The notes: a model not told the origin generated them from the sequence alone. Positions 9,082 through 18,515 are shown, counted from the first letter of the stretch. The stretch is 64,000 nt of DNA from Ruminococcaceae bacterium UBA3220 (GCA_002363095.1 DEWC01000111.1:1-64000); one strand, 5' to 3'. Translations and numbers: made by a program.

Positions 9082-10380
9082 ATGATAGAAACCATAAAAA
9101 ACGCATGGAGAGTTAAAGAACTGCGAAACAAAATCCTCTTTACACTTTTCATCATCGCCATTTTCAGAATAGGTTCTGTTATCCCGGTTCCGTTTATCGA
9201 TGTAAGATCTCTTTGGAACGCAAAAACTTCCAATGAATTTTTCAGTTATCTTTCGATTTTAACCGGTGGCGGACTTGAATACGGTGCTATATTTGCGATG
9301 TCGGTAACCCCCTACATCAACGCATCGATTATTATTCAGCTTTTATGTGTTGCTATCCCTGCCCTTGAACGCCTTTCAAAGGAAGGCGAGGAGGGACAGA
9401 AAAAACTCGCAACAATCACCCGTTACACAACCGTTGTTCTTTCTTTAATTCAAGGTACGGCATATTTCTTCTATCTTAAGAATTCAAACTTCATTATGTC
9501 GGATATCGCAGCGAAGAAGGGTATGACGATTTTTGCCGCAGTTACAATCATTCTTGCCTTTACGGCAGGTTCGGCGCTTGTAATGTGGCTCGGCGAGCAG
9601 ATAGATGTTAAGGGTATCGGAAACGGTATTTCAATCCTGTTGTTTGCCGGTATTTTGTCGCGCGGACCGCAGGCGTTCAGCTTGCTTGTCAATAACTTCA
9701 GCGCTCACAAGTTTGCCGTAATCGGGCTTGTAGCAGCGTTCCTCGTTGTTATCGGATTTATTGTCTGGATGACAAATGCCGAGCGCAGAATCCCGGTTCA
9801 GTATGCTAAAAGGGTTGTCGGAAACAAGATGTACGGCGGTCAAAACACCCATATTCCGATTAAGGTAAATATGTCAGGTGTTATGCCGATAATCTTCGCT
9901 TCTTCAATTCTTATGCTCCCTACGATGATTCTTTCATTTGCGGGCGACAGATACAACAATATCTATGAGCAGCCGACATGGCATAAGGTTATGGTAATGT
10001 TCAGTACCCGCGGCGTTTTCTACGCTGTTCTCTATTTCCTCATGATTATCGCTTTTGCGTATTTCTATACGACAATTCAGTTTAATCCTGTTGAAATGGC
10101 AAACAACCTGCGTAAAAACGGCGGTTCGATTCCGGGTATCCGTCCCGGCAAGCCGACAACCGATTTCATTTCGAAGATTTTGTCGAGAATAACGCTTCTC
10201 GGGGCTTTGTTCCTTAGTGTTATCGCCATTCTTCCTATCGCTATGGGTAATATCGGCGGAATCGGCAATATTTCAATCGGCGGTACTTCGGTACTGATTA
10301 TGGTAGGCGTAGCCCTCGACACGGTTCAGAATCTTGAATCGCAAATGATGATGCGCCACTATAAAGGTTTTCTTGATTAA
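9082..10380 (+). CDS. secY: Protein translocase subunit SecY
   Basis: A 432-residue membrane protein with ten predicted transmembrane segments, forming the channel of the Sec translocon. Visible signatures are the N-terminal RVKELRNKILFTLFIIAIFRIGSVIPVP, the plug region, and the cytoplasmic loops GSIPGIRPGKPT that contact SecA and the ribosome. It lies between rplO and adk as in most Firmicutes, so its expression follows that of the ribosome. Confidence 0.98.
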   Translation: MIETIKNAWRVKELRNKILFTLFIIAIFRIGSVIPVPFIDVRSLWNAKTSNEFFSYLSILTGGGLEYGAIFAMSVTPYINASIIIQLLCVAIPALERLSKEGEEGQKKLATITRYTTVVLSLIQGTAYFFYLKNSNFIMSDIAAKKGMTIFAAVTIILAFTAGSALVMWLGEQIDVKGIGNGISILLFAGILSRGPQAFSLLVNNFSAHKFAVIGLVAAFLVVIGFIVWMTNAERRIPVQYAKRVVGNKMYGGQNTHIPIKVNMSGVMPIIFASSILMLPTMILSFAGDRYNNIYEQPTWHKVMVMFSTRGVFYAVLYFLMIIAFAYFYTTIQFNPVEMANNLRKNGGSIPGIRPGKPTTDFISKILSRITLLGALFLSVIAILPIAMGNIGGIGNISIGGTSVLIMVGVALDTVQNLESQMMMRHYKGFLD

Positions 10381-10390
10381 GGTGGCTTCT

Positions 10391-11026
10391 ATGAAACTTA
10401 TTCTTTTAGGAGCCCCGGGCGCCGGAAAGGGCACCCAGGCGGAGATTATATCCGAAACTTATAAAATCCCTACCGTTTCCACCGGAAACATTATTCGTGC
10501 CGCTCTTGAAAACGGCACCGAGATGGGACTTAAAGCGAAGGCATATACCGAAAAGGGTGAACTTGTTCCGGATGATGTTGTAATCGGGATAATCAAGGAA
10601 CGCCTCTCGGAGGATGACTGTAAAAACGGTTTTATTCTGGACGGTTTTCCCCGTACCATTCCGCAGGCAAAGGCGCTTGACGATATGAATATTTCGGTTG
10701 ACGCCGCCCTCTCAATTGAGGTTGCGGACAGCGAAATAGTTAAGCGTATGTCGGGCAGAAGGGTCTGCGAAAAATGCGGTGCGAGTTATCATACCGAGTT
10801 TAAGAAACCTCTTAAAGAGGGTGTTTGTAATTCCTGCGGCGGCAGGCTCGTTATCAGAAAGGATGACGAACCCGAAACTGTTCTTAACAGACTTAAAGTC
10901 TTCCACGAACAGACCGAACCGTTAAAGGACTTTTACAAGGCTAAGGAAAAGTTGCTTTTAGTTGAGGGTCAGGATGATGTCAAGGACACAACCGCCTTAG
11001 TTTTAAAAGCGCTTTCGGAGTTATAA
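10391..11026 (+). CDS. adk: Adenylate kinase, zinc-LID type
   Basis: A 211-residue enzyme (ATP + AMP = 2 ADP). The P-loop GAPGAGKGT is at residues 7-15, the AMP site DGFPRT near 85, and the LID domain bears CEKC and CNSC, a four-cysteine zinc site common in Gram-positive enzymes. The ATG at 10391 is used because AAGGTGG lies just ahead; an in-frame TTG at 10373 is inside secY. It starts 10 nt after secY. Confidence 0.97.
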   Translation: MKLILLGAPGAGKGTQAEIISETYKIPTVSTGNIIRAALENGTEMGLKAKAYTEKGELVPDDVVIGIIKERLSEDDCKNGFILDGFPRTIPQAKALDDMNISVDAALSIEVADSEIVKRMSGRRVCEKCGASYHTEFKKPLKEGVCNSCGGRLVIRKDDEPETVLNRLKVFHEQTEPLKDFYKAKEKLLLVEGQDDVKDTTALVLKALSEL

Positions 11027-11027
11027 T

Positions 11028-11789
11028 ATGATAGTGCTTAAAACCGATCGCGAACTCAAAGTAATGCATAAAGCATGCATTATATCGGCAAAAGCATTAC
11101 AGTTAGTAGGCAATGCGGTTGAGCCCGGCATTACAACCGGCGAGCTCGATGAGATAGCCGAAAAGTTTATAAGAAGTTGCGGAGCCGTTCCGAACTTTAA
11201 AAACTATGAAGGCTATCCCGCAACCGCTTGTATATCAATCAACAACGAGGTCATTCACGGCATACCTTCAAAGAACCGTAAAGTCTGCGCGGGCGACATT
11301 GTGAGTGTCGATTTAGGCGCGATGTTCGAAGGTTATCACGGCGATAATGCTGCCACTTTTGCCTGCGGTGAAATATCAAGCGAGGCAAAGCGGCTGATGG
11401 ATGTAACAAAGCAAAGCCTTTATAAAGGAATTGCGGCGGCGCGTCCCGGCAGCAGAATCGGTGATATCGGATATGCGGTTCAGAAATATGTCGAGGAGCG
11501 GGGATTTTCGGTGGTTCGCGACTTTGTCGGACACGGCATCGGAACAGAGATGCATGAAGCCCCCGAGGTACCTAATTTTGGCACTCCCGGCAGAGGAATA
11601 CGACTGCTTCCGGGTATGACCATTGCCATAGAGCCTATGGTCAATGCCGGCAAGTACGGTGTTTCGGTCCAACCGGACGGGTGGACGGTACTCACCAAGG
11701 ACGGATCCTTATCCGCGCATTTTGAACACACAATCGCCGTTACAAACAGCGGTCCTAAGATAATGACCGACCCGGACGCCGATTTGTGA
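11028..11789 (+). CDS. map: Methionine aminopeptidase, type I
   Basis: A 253-residue enzyme that removes the initiator methionine from nascent proteins. The five metal ligands are present: Asp95 ([15 protein letters not shown]), Asp106, His169 ([12 protein letters not shown]), Glu202 (IAIEPM) and Glu233 (HFEHT). The gene lies one base after adk. Its end lies 29 nt before the infA start. Confidence 0.97.
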   Translation: MIVLKTDRELKVMHKACIISAKALQLVGNAVEPGITTGELDEIAEKFIRSCGAVPNFKNYEGYPATACISINNEVIHGIPSKNRKVCAGDIVSVDLGAMFEGYHGDNAATFACGEISSEAKRLMDVTKQSLYKGIAAARPGSRIGDIGYAVQKYVEERGFSVVRDFVGHGIGTEMHEAPEVPNFGTPGRGIRLLPGMTIAIEPMVNAGKYGVSVQPDGWTVLTKDGSLSAHFEHTIAVTNSGPKIMTDPDADL

Positions 11790-11818
11790 AAACAAAAATT
11801 TTAGGGAGAAAAACATTT

Positions 11819-12037
11819 ATGTCGAAATCAGATATGATAGAACTTGAAGGCACCGTTGTTGAGGCAATGCCTAACGCAATGTTCAAGGTAGAAATCCAGG
11901 GCGGACATCAGATACTTGCCCATATTTCGGGAAAACTCCGGATGAATTTCATTCGTATCCTTCCCGGCGATAAGGTAACGGTCGAAATGTCCCCGTACGA
12001 CCTGTCTAAGGGACGCATAACATGGCGTTCAAAATAA
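11819..12037 (+). CDS. infA: Translation initiation factor IF-1
   Basis: A 72-residue OB-fold protein ([25 protein letters not shown]). It binds the 30S A site during initiation. The ATG at 11819 follows TTAGGGAG; an ATG at 11786 overlapping the map stop would add 11 atypical residues. The order adk-map-infA-rpmJ is the Firmicutes arrangement, here without the KOW-protein gene that is present in Bacillus. Confidence 0.97.
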   Translation: MSKSDMIELEGTVVEAMPNAMFKVEIQGGHQILAHISGKLRMNFIRILPGDKVTVEMSPYDLSKGRITWRSK

Positions 12038-12059
12038 TAGGTAAAGATTTAGGAGGTAA

Positions 12060-12179
<120 letters not shown>

Positions 12180-12215
12180 TTTTACTCAAAACTTTAAATG
12201 GAGGTGCTTTAATAA

Positions 12216-12584
12216 ATGGCACGTATTGCTGGTGTTGACCTTCCGAACGAGAAGCGGGTTGAAATAGGACTCACTTACATCTACGGAATCGGTCTTACAA
12301 CATCTAAAAAAATCCTTGAAAGTACCGGCGTTAATCCCGATACAAGAGTAAAGGATTTGTCAGAGGAAGATATTTCCAAGCTTCGTGAGTACATCGACCA
12401 TAACCTTCAGGTTGAAGGCGACCGTCGCCGTACCGTAGCTCTTGACATCAAAAGACTTATTGAAATTGGCAGCTATCGCGGACTCAGGCACCGTAAGGGA
12501 CTTCCCGTAAGAGGACAGCGTTCAAAAACAAACGCCCGTACTCGCAAGGGTCCGAAGAGAACGATTGCTAACAAGAAAAAGTAA
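12216..12584 (+). CDS. rpsM: 30S ribosomal protein S13
   Basis: A 122-residue S13 ([26 protein letters not shown]) with the helix-two-turns-helix RNA-binding motif and the basic C-terminal tail [29 protein letters not shown] that touches P-site tRNA. ATGGAGGTGC precedes the start. First gene of the classical alpha group. Confidence 0.98.
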   Translation: MARIAGVDLPNEKRVEIGLTYIYGIGLTTSKKILESTGVNPDTRVKDLSEEDISKLREYIDHNLQVEGDRRRTVALDIKRLIEIGSYRGLRHRKGLPVRGQRSKTNARTRKGPKRTIANKKK

Positions 12585-12601
12585 GTAGGAGGAAAGAATA
12601 A

Positions 12602-13000
12602 ATGGCTACTGCTAAAAAAACGACCGGTTCCCGCCGTCGTCGTGAAAAGAAAAACATTGAACGCGGAGCGGCTCATATTCAGTCTACCTTCAACAATACA
12701 ATAGTTACCATCACCGATACACAGGGCAACGCTCTTTCGTGGGCTTCCGCCGGTGAACTCGGTTTCCGTGGTTCTAAAAAGTCTACTCCTTTCGCAGCGC
12801 AGAGCGCAGCCGAAATGGCGGCAAAGGCGGCAATGGAGCACGGTCTTAAAACTGTTGAAGTTTATGTTAAAGGTCCCGGCGCCGGGCGTGAGGCTGCTAT
12901 TCGTGCGTTGCAGTCGGCAGGTTTAGAGGTTAATATGATTAAAGATGTTACCCCGATTCCTCATAACGGCTGTCGTCCTCCCAAGAGAAGACGCGTATAA
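12602..13000 (+). CDS. rpsK: 30S ribosomal protein S11
   Basis: A 132-residue S11 of the platform, with the [28 protein letters not shown] segment and the C-terminal [26 protein letters not shown] precedes the ATG, 17 nt after rpsM. Confidence 0.98.
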   Translation: MATAKKTTGSRRRREKKNIERGAAHIQSTFNNTIVTITDTQGNALSWASAGELGFRGSKKSTPFAAQSAAEMAAKAAMEHGLKTVEVYVKGPGAGREAAIRALQSAGLEVNMIKDVTPIPHNGCRPPKRRRV

Positions 13001-13013
13001 TTAAATTAACAAT

Positions 13014-13040
13014 TGTTACAAATTTTATGGAGGTGTAACA
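13014..13040 (+). other. Hairpin holding the rpsD ribosome binding site in its loop
   Basis: TGTTAC (13014-13019) pairs with GTAACA (13035-13040), and the 15-nt loop contains ATGGAGGT, the ribosome site of rpsD. S4 is the repressor of its own operon in E. coli and Bacillus through a leader pseudoknot, but this small structure is not that pseudoknot. It may present the site rather than hide it. Confidence 0.45.
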
Positions 13041-13041
13041 G

Positions 13042-13668
13042 ATGGCAAGATATACCGGTGCAGTTTGCAGACTTTGTCGCCGTGAAGGACAAAAGTTGTT
13101 CTTAAAAGGCGAGCGCTGCTATTCTGATAAATGTTCTATTGGCATAAGGGGTTATGCTCCCGGCCAGCACGGACAGGGTAGAAAAAAGTCATCCGAATAT
13201 GGCTTGCAGCTTCGTGCTAAGCAGACTGCAAGACGATTCTATGGTGTTCAGGAAGGTCAGTTCCGTCATTATTTTGACGTTGCTGAAAGAAAACAGGGCG
13301 TTACAGGCGATAACCTTTTGAGAATTCTCGAAAGCCGTCTTGATAATGTTGTTTACAGGGTTGGCTTCGCTTCATCCAGAGCCGAAGCAAGACAGCTCGT
13401 GGGCCATGGCCATTTCTTGGTAAACGGTTCGCGTGTTGATATCGCTTCGTATCTCCTTAAAGCAGGTGATGTTGTTTCGGTTTGCGAAAAAGCGCGCGGC
13501 ACAGAAAAGATGAAGGCTGTTATCGAAGCAAACGGTGCTAAGCCCGTTCCCGAGTGGATTGATGTTGACCGCGATAAGCTTGAGGCAAAGATTATAAATC
13601 TTCCTTCCCGCGAGCAAATCGAGGCACCTGTTGATGAACAACTCATAGTTGAGTATTATTCAAGATAA
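13042..13668 (+). CDS. rpsD: 30S ribosomal protein S4, zinc type
   Basis: A 208-residue S4. Near the N-terminus four cysteines ([21 protein letters not shown]) form the zinc site of the C+ form; the S4 RNA-binding domain follows around [34 protein letters not shown]4 nucleates 30S assembly and tunes fidelity. Ends 82 nt before rpoA. Confidence 0.98.
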   Translation: MARYTGAVCRLCRREGQKLFLKGERCYSDKCSIGIRGYAPGQHGQGRKKSSEYGLQLRAKQTARRFYGVQEGQFRHYFDVAERKQGVTGDNLLRILESRLDNVVYRVGFASSRAEARQLVGHGHFLVNGSRVDIASYLLKAGDVVSVCEKARGTEKMKAVIEANGAKPVPEWIDVDRDKLEAKIINLPSREQIEAPVDEQLIVEYYSR

Positions 13669-13678
13669 TATTCATTTT

Positions 13679-13734
13679 ATGCGGTACGGTCCGCATCTTG
13701 TATCGCATATTCATTAAAAATTCATTTAATGCGG
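13679..13734 (+). promoter_or_regulatory. Two-state leader candidate upstream of rpoA
   Basis: ATGCGG occurs at 13679-13684 and again at 13729-13734, each within the near-repeat TTCATTTTATGCGG / TTCATTTAATGCGG. CCGCAT at 13691-13696 can pair with either one. Pairing with the first leaves the rpoA ribosome site (GGAG 13741-13744) clear; pairing with the second builds a stem 6 nt before it. No ligand or protein can be named. Confidence 0.4.
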
Positions 13735-13750
13735 AGAAACGGAGCTTTTA

Positions 13751-14701
13751 ATGATAGAAATTGAAAAGCCCAGAATTGAAACCCTTGAACTTACCGATGA
13801 CGGTAAGTACGGTAAATTTGTAATGGAGCCTCTTGAGAGAGGCTACGCTACAACGCTCGGAAACAGTATGAGAAGGGTTCTTCTTTCAATTCTTCCCGGT
13901 GTTGCCGTTACAACAGTTAAGATTGACGGTATTCTTCACGAATTTTCCACCGTTCCCGGTGTAAAGGAAGATGTTACCGAGATTATTCTTAACCTCAAAG
14001 GCCTTATTGCAAAGCTCCACTGCGATGAGCAGAAAAGGGTTTATATTGAAGCCGAAGGACCTTGTGTTGTTACCGCTGCCGATATTAAGGCGGATTCTGA
14101 GGTTGAAATTCTTAACCAGGATATGTATATCGCTACCCTTGGCGAGGGCGCTAAACTCAATATGGAGATGACGCTTGAAAAGGGAAGAGGTTATGTTACG
14201 GCTGACCAGAACAAGCCGGCACAGGCCGTTATCGGAGTTATTCCGGTTGACTCGATTTACACACCTGTTCTTAAATCAAACTTTACCGTTGACAATACCC
14301 GTGTAGGTAATGTTGTCGATAAAGGCAAATTAACCCTTGAGGTTTGGACTGACGGCTCAATCTCTGCAAACGAAGCAGTTTCGCTTTCTGCAAAGATTTT
14401 GATTGAACATTTTGAACTGTTCCTTGACCTTACAGAAGGTGTCAGAGAAACCGAAGGAATCTTATCCGAAAAGGATAATGATGAAAAGGAAAAGGTTCTT
14501 GATCTCACGATAGATGAGCTTGACCTTTCGGTAAGAAGCTATAACTGTCTTAAACGCGCAGGAATAAATACAGTTCAAGACCTTATCGGAAAGACTGAAG
14601 AAGATATGATGAAGGTTAGAAACCTCGGAAGAAAATCTCTTGAAGAGGTTATCGCAAAACTTGATTCGTTCGGTCATACATTAAGGAAAGAAGACGAATA
14701 A
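13751..14701 (+). CDS. rpoA: DNA-directed RNA polymerase alpha subunit
   Basis: A 316-residue alpha subunit. The N-terminal dimerisation domain (to about residue 230) has [23 protein letters not shown]; the C-terminal domain (about 245-316) has [44 protein letters not shown], the part that binds UP elements and activators. ACGGAGC precedes the ATG. It is 17 nt before rplQ. Confidence 0.98.
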   Translation: MIEIEKPRIETLELTDDGKYGKFVMEPLERGYATTLGNSMRRVLLSILPGVAVTTVKIDGILHEFSTVPGVKEDVTEIILNLKGLIAKLHCDEQKRVYIEAEGPCVVTAADIKADSEVEILNQDMYIATLGEGAKLNMEMTLEKGRGYVTADQNKPAQAVIGVIPVDSIYTPVLKSNFTVDNTRVGNVVDKGKLTLEVWTDGSISANEAVSLSAKILIEHFELFLDLTEGVRETEGILSEKDNDEKEKVLDLTIDELDLSVRSYNCLKRAGINTVQDLIGKTEEDMMKVRNLGRKSLEEVIAKLDSFGHTLRKEDE

Positions 14702-14718
14702 GAAAAGGAGTGATATAA

Positions 14719-15060
14719 ATGCCGGGTACTCGTAAACTTGGAAGAACCAGCGACCAGAGAACCGCTATGCTTAGGGCAATGGTAACCTTTCTTTTGGAAA
14801 ACGGAAAGATAGAAACTACCGTTACCCGCGCTAAAGAGGTCAGGTCGATGGCGGAAAAGTATATTACACTTGCAAAAACCGATAATCTTCACAGCAAGCG
14901 CCAGGCAATGGCTTTCATTACTAAGGAGGATGTTGTTGCAAAACTTTACAGCGAAATCGCTCCGAAGTATAAGGATGTAAACGGCGGTTATTGCCGTATC
15001 ACCAAGACAGGTCCCCGTCGCGGAGACGCTGCCGAGATGGCAATTATCGAGTTAGTCTGA
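14719..15060 (+). CDS. rplQ: 50S ribosomal protein L17
   Basis: A 113-residue L17 ([42 protein letters not shown]), last gene of the alpha group. AAAAGGAGTGA precedes the ATG. It ends at TGA 15058-15060 and is followed by a long imperfect inverted repeat and then the cluster terminator; a cobalt-transporter (ecf) operon that often follows rplQ in Firmicutes is absent. Confidence 0.98.
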   Translation: MPGTRKLGRTSDQRTAMLRAMVTFLLENGKIETTVTRAKEVRSMAEKYITLAKTDNLHSKRQAMAFITKEDVVAKLYSEIAPKYKDVNGGYCRITKTGPRRGDAAEMAIIELV

Positions 15061-15062
15061 GC

Positions 15063-15132
15063 TTAGTACTCACATTTTCATAAATCTTTTATCAGACTTC
15101 GGGAGGCACTCCCGAGATGATGTGTGTACTAA
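15063..15132 (+). repeat. 70-nt imperfect inverted repeat with a nested hairpin after rplQ
   Basis: TTAGTACTCACAT (15063-15075) pairs with ATGTGTGTACTAA (15120-15132) over 12 of 13 positions. Nested inside is TCGGGAG (15099-15105), loop GCA, CTCCCGA (15109-15115). The element starts three bases after the rplQ stop and ends just before the terminator. It is either a structured 3' UTR or the remnant of a small palindromic element. Confidence 0.6.
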
Positions 15133-15139
15133 ACGGTAA

Positions 15140-15180
15140 AAAACGCGGTGTCTGAGGTTTTCCTCAGGCCCCGCGTTTTA
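15140..15180. terminator. Bidirectional terminator of the ribosomal cluster and the facing lipoprotein gene
   Basis: Outer stem AAAACGCGG (15140-15148) with CCGCGTTTT (15171-15179); inner stem CTGAGG (15152-15157), TTTT loop, CCTCAG (15162-15167). The A and T tracts at both ends suit intrinsic termination of both converging genes. Confidence 0.9.
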
Positions 15181-15201
15181 CGCTGTTCCTTTTATGTTGT
15201 T

Positions 15202-15819
15202 TTAATCAAATCCTTTATCAAATTCCTCTTCCGATTCATTTGAAACGAAGTATTTTGCCTGACCGTCATAGTTAAGTATAAGTAAAAACAGTTCCTTATC
15301 CTCTGTCGTATCCGCAACGGTCGTCTTGAATTTCGCGTGGACCTTGAATGCTTCGTAAATCTTATCTGTGTTAATAAAATCGTACATTTTAAAGTATTCT
15401 CTTACTTTTTCAACCTTTTTTGAATCGAGTTTTTTCGATGTTATTCCCTCAAACTCGGTTTTCATCGCCGTAGAGCCGTAATACTCATGTCGGTAATTTA
15501 AAACATAGTCGTTGCGGTATTCAACAAACGATGTGTAATCGGTTGCTTTGTCGTCCGAGATTGACATAAAATACTCTTTCTCGCTCTTGTTCTCGGATTT
15601 TGCTTCATATTTGTAGGCTTCCTCACCGCCGGCAAGGGTATAATTATCAACCGCTAATGTGTCCGGCTTGTTTCGGGCAATTATAAAATCTTTCGCGAAT
15701 TCCACGGGCGAAATGCTTTTTACGGTTTCCTTAGCATTTTTGTTACAGGCGAGAAGCGTAAGGGCAAATATGCCTGCCAAAAAAACCGAAACTGTCTTTT
15801 TAAATTGAAAATTTCTCAT
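15202..15819 (-). CDS. Putative secreted lipoprotein of unknown function
   Basis: A 205-residue protein with a lipoprotein signal peptide: basic MRNFQFKK, a hydrophobic core, and the lipobox LLAC (Cys25), which would be lipidated and anchored on the outer face of the membrane. The rest is hydrophilic, rich in Lys, Glu and aromatic residues, with no motif that I recognise. AAAGGA lies before the ATG and a consensus promoter at 15858-15886 drives it as a single gene. It faces rplQ. Confidence 0.75.
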   Translation of the reverse strand: MRNFQFKKTVSVFLAGIFALTLLACNKNAKETVKSISPVEFAKDFIIARNKPDTLAVDNYTLAGGEEAYKYEAKSENKSEKEYFMSISDDKATDYTSFVEYRNDYVLNYRHEYYGSTAMKTEFEGITSKKLDSKKVEKVREYFKMYDFINTDKIYEAFKVHAKFKTTVADTTEDKELFLLILNYDGQAKYFVSNESEEEFDKGFD

Positions 15820-15857
15820 ATATATCCTTTCTGAAAAACAGTAGACTTAACATCTGT

Positions 15858-15886
15858 ATTATACTATAAACGCAACAATTTTACAA
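15858..15886 (-). promoter_or_regulatory. Promoter of the lipoprotein gene
   Basis: Read on the minus strand, TTGTAA (15886-15881), 17 nt, TATAAT (15863-15858): a good housekeeping sigma-A promoter about 40 nt upstream of the start codon. Confidence 0.7.
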
Positions 15887-15963
15887 TCAAAAGATATGTG
15901 TTCATTATGGTGGAGTCAAATATTTGCATATCCGCTATTATGAAAAATACATAAAGAAAAACA

Positions 15964-15992
15964 TTGTCAATTCTGCCCTATTATGGTATAAT
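15964..15992 (+). promoter_or_regulatory. Promoter of the tyrosine phosphatase gene
   Basis: TTGTCA (15964-15969), 17 nt, TATAAT (15987-15992), with the TGG extension just before the -10. A short hairpin (ACGGG with CCCGT, about 16003-16025) lies in the leader. Confidence 0.75.
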
Positions 15993-16065
15993 GCATTTAG
16001 TATAACGGGTGGAATTAAATTCCCGTATACGGTAGTATTTGCAAATCAAGGCATCGGAGGTAATG

Positions 16066-17412
16066 ATGGGCAAAATCGTTGACGGAGTTTATTATAATTC
16101 CGACGGTAATCCGGCACACAGAGGCATAATAGAATTGGATGGAAAGTTATATTACGCCGGGGAAAATGGCAATATTATAAAGGATGAGACCAAGGTAGTT
16201 CATTCGGTGATGACAAACGGCTTAATTAAGCACGGAACATATTATTTTGACCCCACGGGCGTCATCGACCTTTCAACCTATAAAAAGCCGAAAAAAAGGA
16301 AAAGCAAAAAGTTCAAAGTTTTGGGAAGCGTTTTTATCGCCGTGTTGGTTATTATTGCGGTATTTGCTTTGTTTTCAATTCTGGGGCGTTTTATTAAAAC
16401 AAATTTTCAAAGTTCCGAAGGCTCCGAAATCGCGATATCCGTTCCCGAATTTAAAGAGGAAGTTTATCTTTGTTCGCCCCAAATGAAGCAGTATTATGAG
16501 GGAGACTGTTCTTTTGCCGATGTTTTGAAGCTGGGGCATAATCCGTATCGACCGCTCGTTTTTAAATACGAGCTAAGCGGTGCCGAGTCTGCCGTTTTGT
16601 TGCTCGGGGAGGAAAACGATTTTTCCGACGCCGTCGAATATGCGCTTAATGTGCCGAAAAAGGAATTGTCTATCAACAATCTGAAAACCGGCACCGTGTA
16701 TTACTACAAGATTACGGCAACCGATAAAGCAGGTAAAAGCAAGGAGGTTACCGGTTCTTTTAAGACTGCCGATACAAACAGGTTTATCTATTTGCCGGGT
16801 CTCTACAATACGCGCGATATCGGCGGTTACAAAACCGTTGATAATAAAAGGGTCAGGCAGGGAATGTTAATTCGGGGAACCGAAGCGGACGGGCTTGTTG
16901 AAAACACCTATTATCTTTCAGACCCGAAGGATGCCGAACGGTTTGGCTTTGTTTGCGATTTCGACCTGCGCAACAGTAGTATATTCAATGCCGGTTATAA
17001 AAGCCGGTTTGGCTCAAATGTCGTGCATAAGTTTTATAATTCACCGCAATACGGCGGCATTTTTGCGAAAGGGCAAGAGGAGACTTTAAGACAAATATTT
17101 TCTGATTTAGCCGACCGCCGTAACTATCCTATGTATCTTCACTGCACCTACGGAGCAGACAGGACCGGGACGGTTGTATTCCTTTTGCAGGGACTTCTCG
17201 GCGTTTCGGAAGAGGATATGTTGAATGAATATAAAATGACGGGTTTCTGGGCGTCCGGCTTTGCCGACGGAGCAAAAATCAACCCGGTTATTTCCGGACT
17301 TGAGGGCGTTGACGGCAAAACCATCAACGAAAAAATCCATAATTATATGGTAGGTACCGTAGGAATAACCGAACAACAGGTAGCTCAGATTCGCGCGGTA
17401 TTTTTGGAATAG
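16066..17412 (+). CDS. Membrane-anchored protein tyrosine phosphatase with repeat and Fn3-like domains
   Basis: A 448-residue protein in four parts. Residues 1-70 hold short aromatic-glycine repeats (DGVYYNSDGN, DGKLYYAGENGNI, HGTYYFDPTGVI) like cell-wall-binding repeats. A Lys/Arg-rich stretch (72-84) precedes a single transmembrane helix (about 85-107). Residues about 150-250 look like the fibronectin-type domain of purple acid phosphatases (LKTGTVYYYKITATDKAGK). The rest is a Y_phosphatase3-type domain with GLYNTRDIGGY and the catalytic loop HCTYGADRTG, Cys360 and Arg366. The positive-inside rule puts the catalytic domain outside the cell. The ATG at 16066 has the better spacing to CGGAGG (16055-16060) than 16063. 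Substrate unknown. Confidence 0.8.
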   Translation: MGKIVDGVYYNSDGNPAHRGIIELDGKLYYAGENGNIIKDETKVVHSVMTNGLIKHGTYYFDPTGVIDLSTYKKPKKRKSKKFKVLGSVFIAVLVIIAVFALFSILGRFIKTNFQSSEGSEIAISVPEFKEEVYLCSPQMKQYYEGDCSFADVLKLGHNPYRPLVFKYELSGAESAVLLLGEENDFSDAVEYALNVPKKELSINNLKTGTVYYYKITATDKAGKSKEVTGSFKTADTNRFIYLPGLYNTRDIGGYKTVDNKRVRQGMLIRGTEADGLVENTYYLSDPKDAERFGFVCDFDLRNSSIFNAGYKSRFGSNVVHKFYNSPQYGGIFAKGQEETLRQIFSDLADRRNYPMYLHCTYGADRTGTVVFLLQGLLGVSEEDMLNEYKMTGFWASGFADGAKINPVISGLEGVDGKTINEKIHNYMVGTVGITEQQVAQIRAVFLE

Positions 17413-17450
17413 TTTCAAATACCTTAAAACAGAAATATTTGAGGGATAAT

Positions 17451-18515
17451 ATGTGTAATATTTCATCTTTTGAATTCGGTAAAACCAAGGACGGCAGAAC
17501 GGTAACAGCTTATGAGTTGGACAACGGCAACGGTATGACGGTAAGAATTCTTGACTATGCTTGCGTAGTGCAAAGTATAACAGTACCCGATAAAAACGGC
17601 GTACCTACCGATGTTTCTCTCGGATACGATGATGTTTTATCCTACGAAAACGGAACAAACTATTACGGAACGGTAGTCGGAAGGTGTGCCAACCGAATAG
17701 GGGACGCCCGTTTTGTTCTTGACGGAAAAGAGTATATACTTGAAAAAACAAGCGAAAATAAAATGCATCACCTTCACGGCGTTTTTACTAAGCGTTCGTT
17801 TAAGGGAAGCATTGAAGACGGGGACCTCGTTTTCAGGTATTTAAGCCCCGATAATGAGGAAGGTTTCCCCGGCAATGTTGATGTTGAGGTAAGGTATACC
17901 CTCGGCGACGATAACTCGCTTAAAATATCCTATAAGGCAGTGACCGACGCTCCTACCATTGTCAATCTTACAAACCACAGTTATTTCAATTTAAACGGTA
18001 ACGACGGCTCGACAATATTCGACCATAAGGTGAAACTAAACAGCAGTTACTATACCGAATATACCGAAACATTCGCGCAAACGGGCAGGATTATACCGGT
18101 TGATAACACGCCTCTTGATTTCAGAACAGAGCATACCATAGGAGAGCGTTTTAACGACGATTACTATCAGTTGAGAATTTGCACGGGATATGACCACAAT
18201 ATGGTGATTGACGGCGAACCGGGAAAACTCAGACCGATAGGCACCGTAAAGAGCGAAAAAACCGGCATAAAACTTGAAGCGTTTACCACCGAGCCGGCTA
18301 TTCAGTTTTATTCGGGCAACTATATGCATTTTGACCCCGTGAAAAACGGCAAAAACGGGGTTCATTACCCGAAAAACGGAGGATTTTGCTTCGAGGCTCA
18401 GCATTATCCTGATGCCACGAGCCATCCGAATTTTCCGAGCGTCGTATTAAGACCCGGTGAGATATATAGGCAAACGACCGTTTATCGCTTAGGGCTTATT
18501 AAAGACTGCGAATAA
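17451..18515 (+). CDS. galM: Aldose 1-epimerase (galactose mutarotase)
   Basis: A 354-residue enzyme that interconverts alpha and beta anomers of aldohexoses before phosphorylation. VVGRCANRIGDARFVLDGKEY, the catalytic histidine in VNLTNHSYFNLNG, and the glutamate region CFEAQHYPDATSHPNFPS are all present. The ATG at 17451 follows GAGGGA; the TTG at 17439 overlaps that site. It lies 38 nt after the phosphatase gene and may be cotranscribed with it. The GH36 galactosidase nearby (23868-26036) would supply galactose, an inference from distance only. Confidence 0.92.
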   Translation: MCNISSFEFGKTKDGRTVTAYELDNGNGMTVRILDYACVVQSITVPDKNGVPTDVSLGYDDVLSYENGTNYYGTVVGRCANRIGDARFVLDGKEYILEKTSENKMHHLHGVFTKRSFKGSIEDGDLVFRYLSPDNEEGFPGNVDVEVRYTLGDDNSLKISYKAVTDAPTIVNLTNHSYFNLNGNDGSTIFDHKVKLNSSYYTEYTETFAQTGRIIPVDNTPLDFRTEHTIGERFNDDYYQLRICTGYDHNMVIDGEPGKLRPIGTVKSEKTGIKLEAFTTEPAIQFYSGNYMHFDPVKNGKNGVHYPKNGGFCFEAQHYPDATSHPNFPSVVLRPGEIYRQTTVYRLGLIKDCE

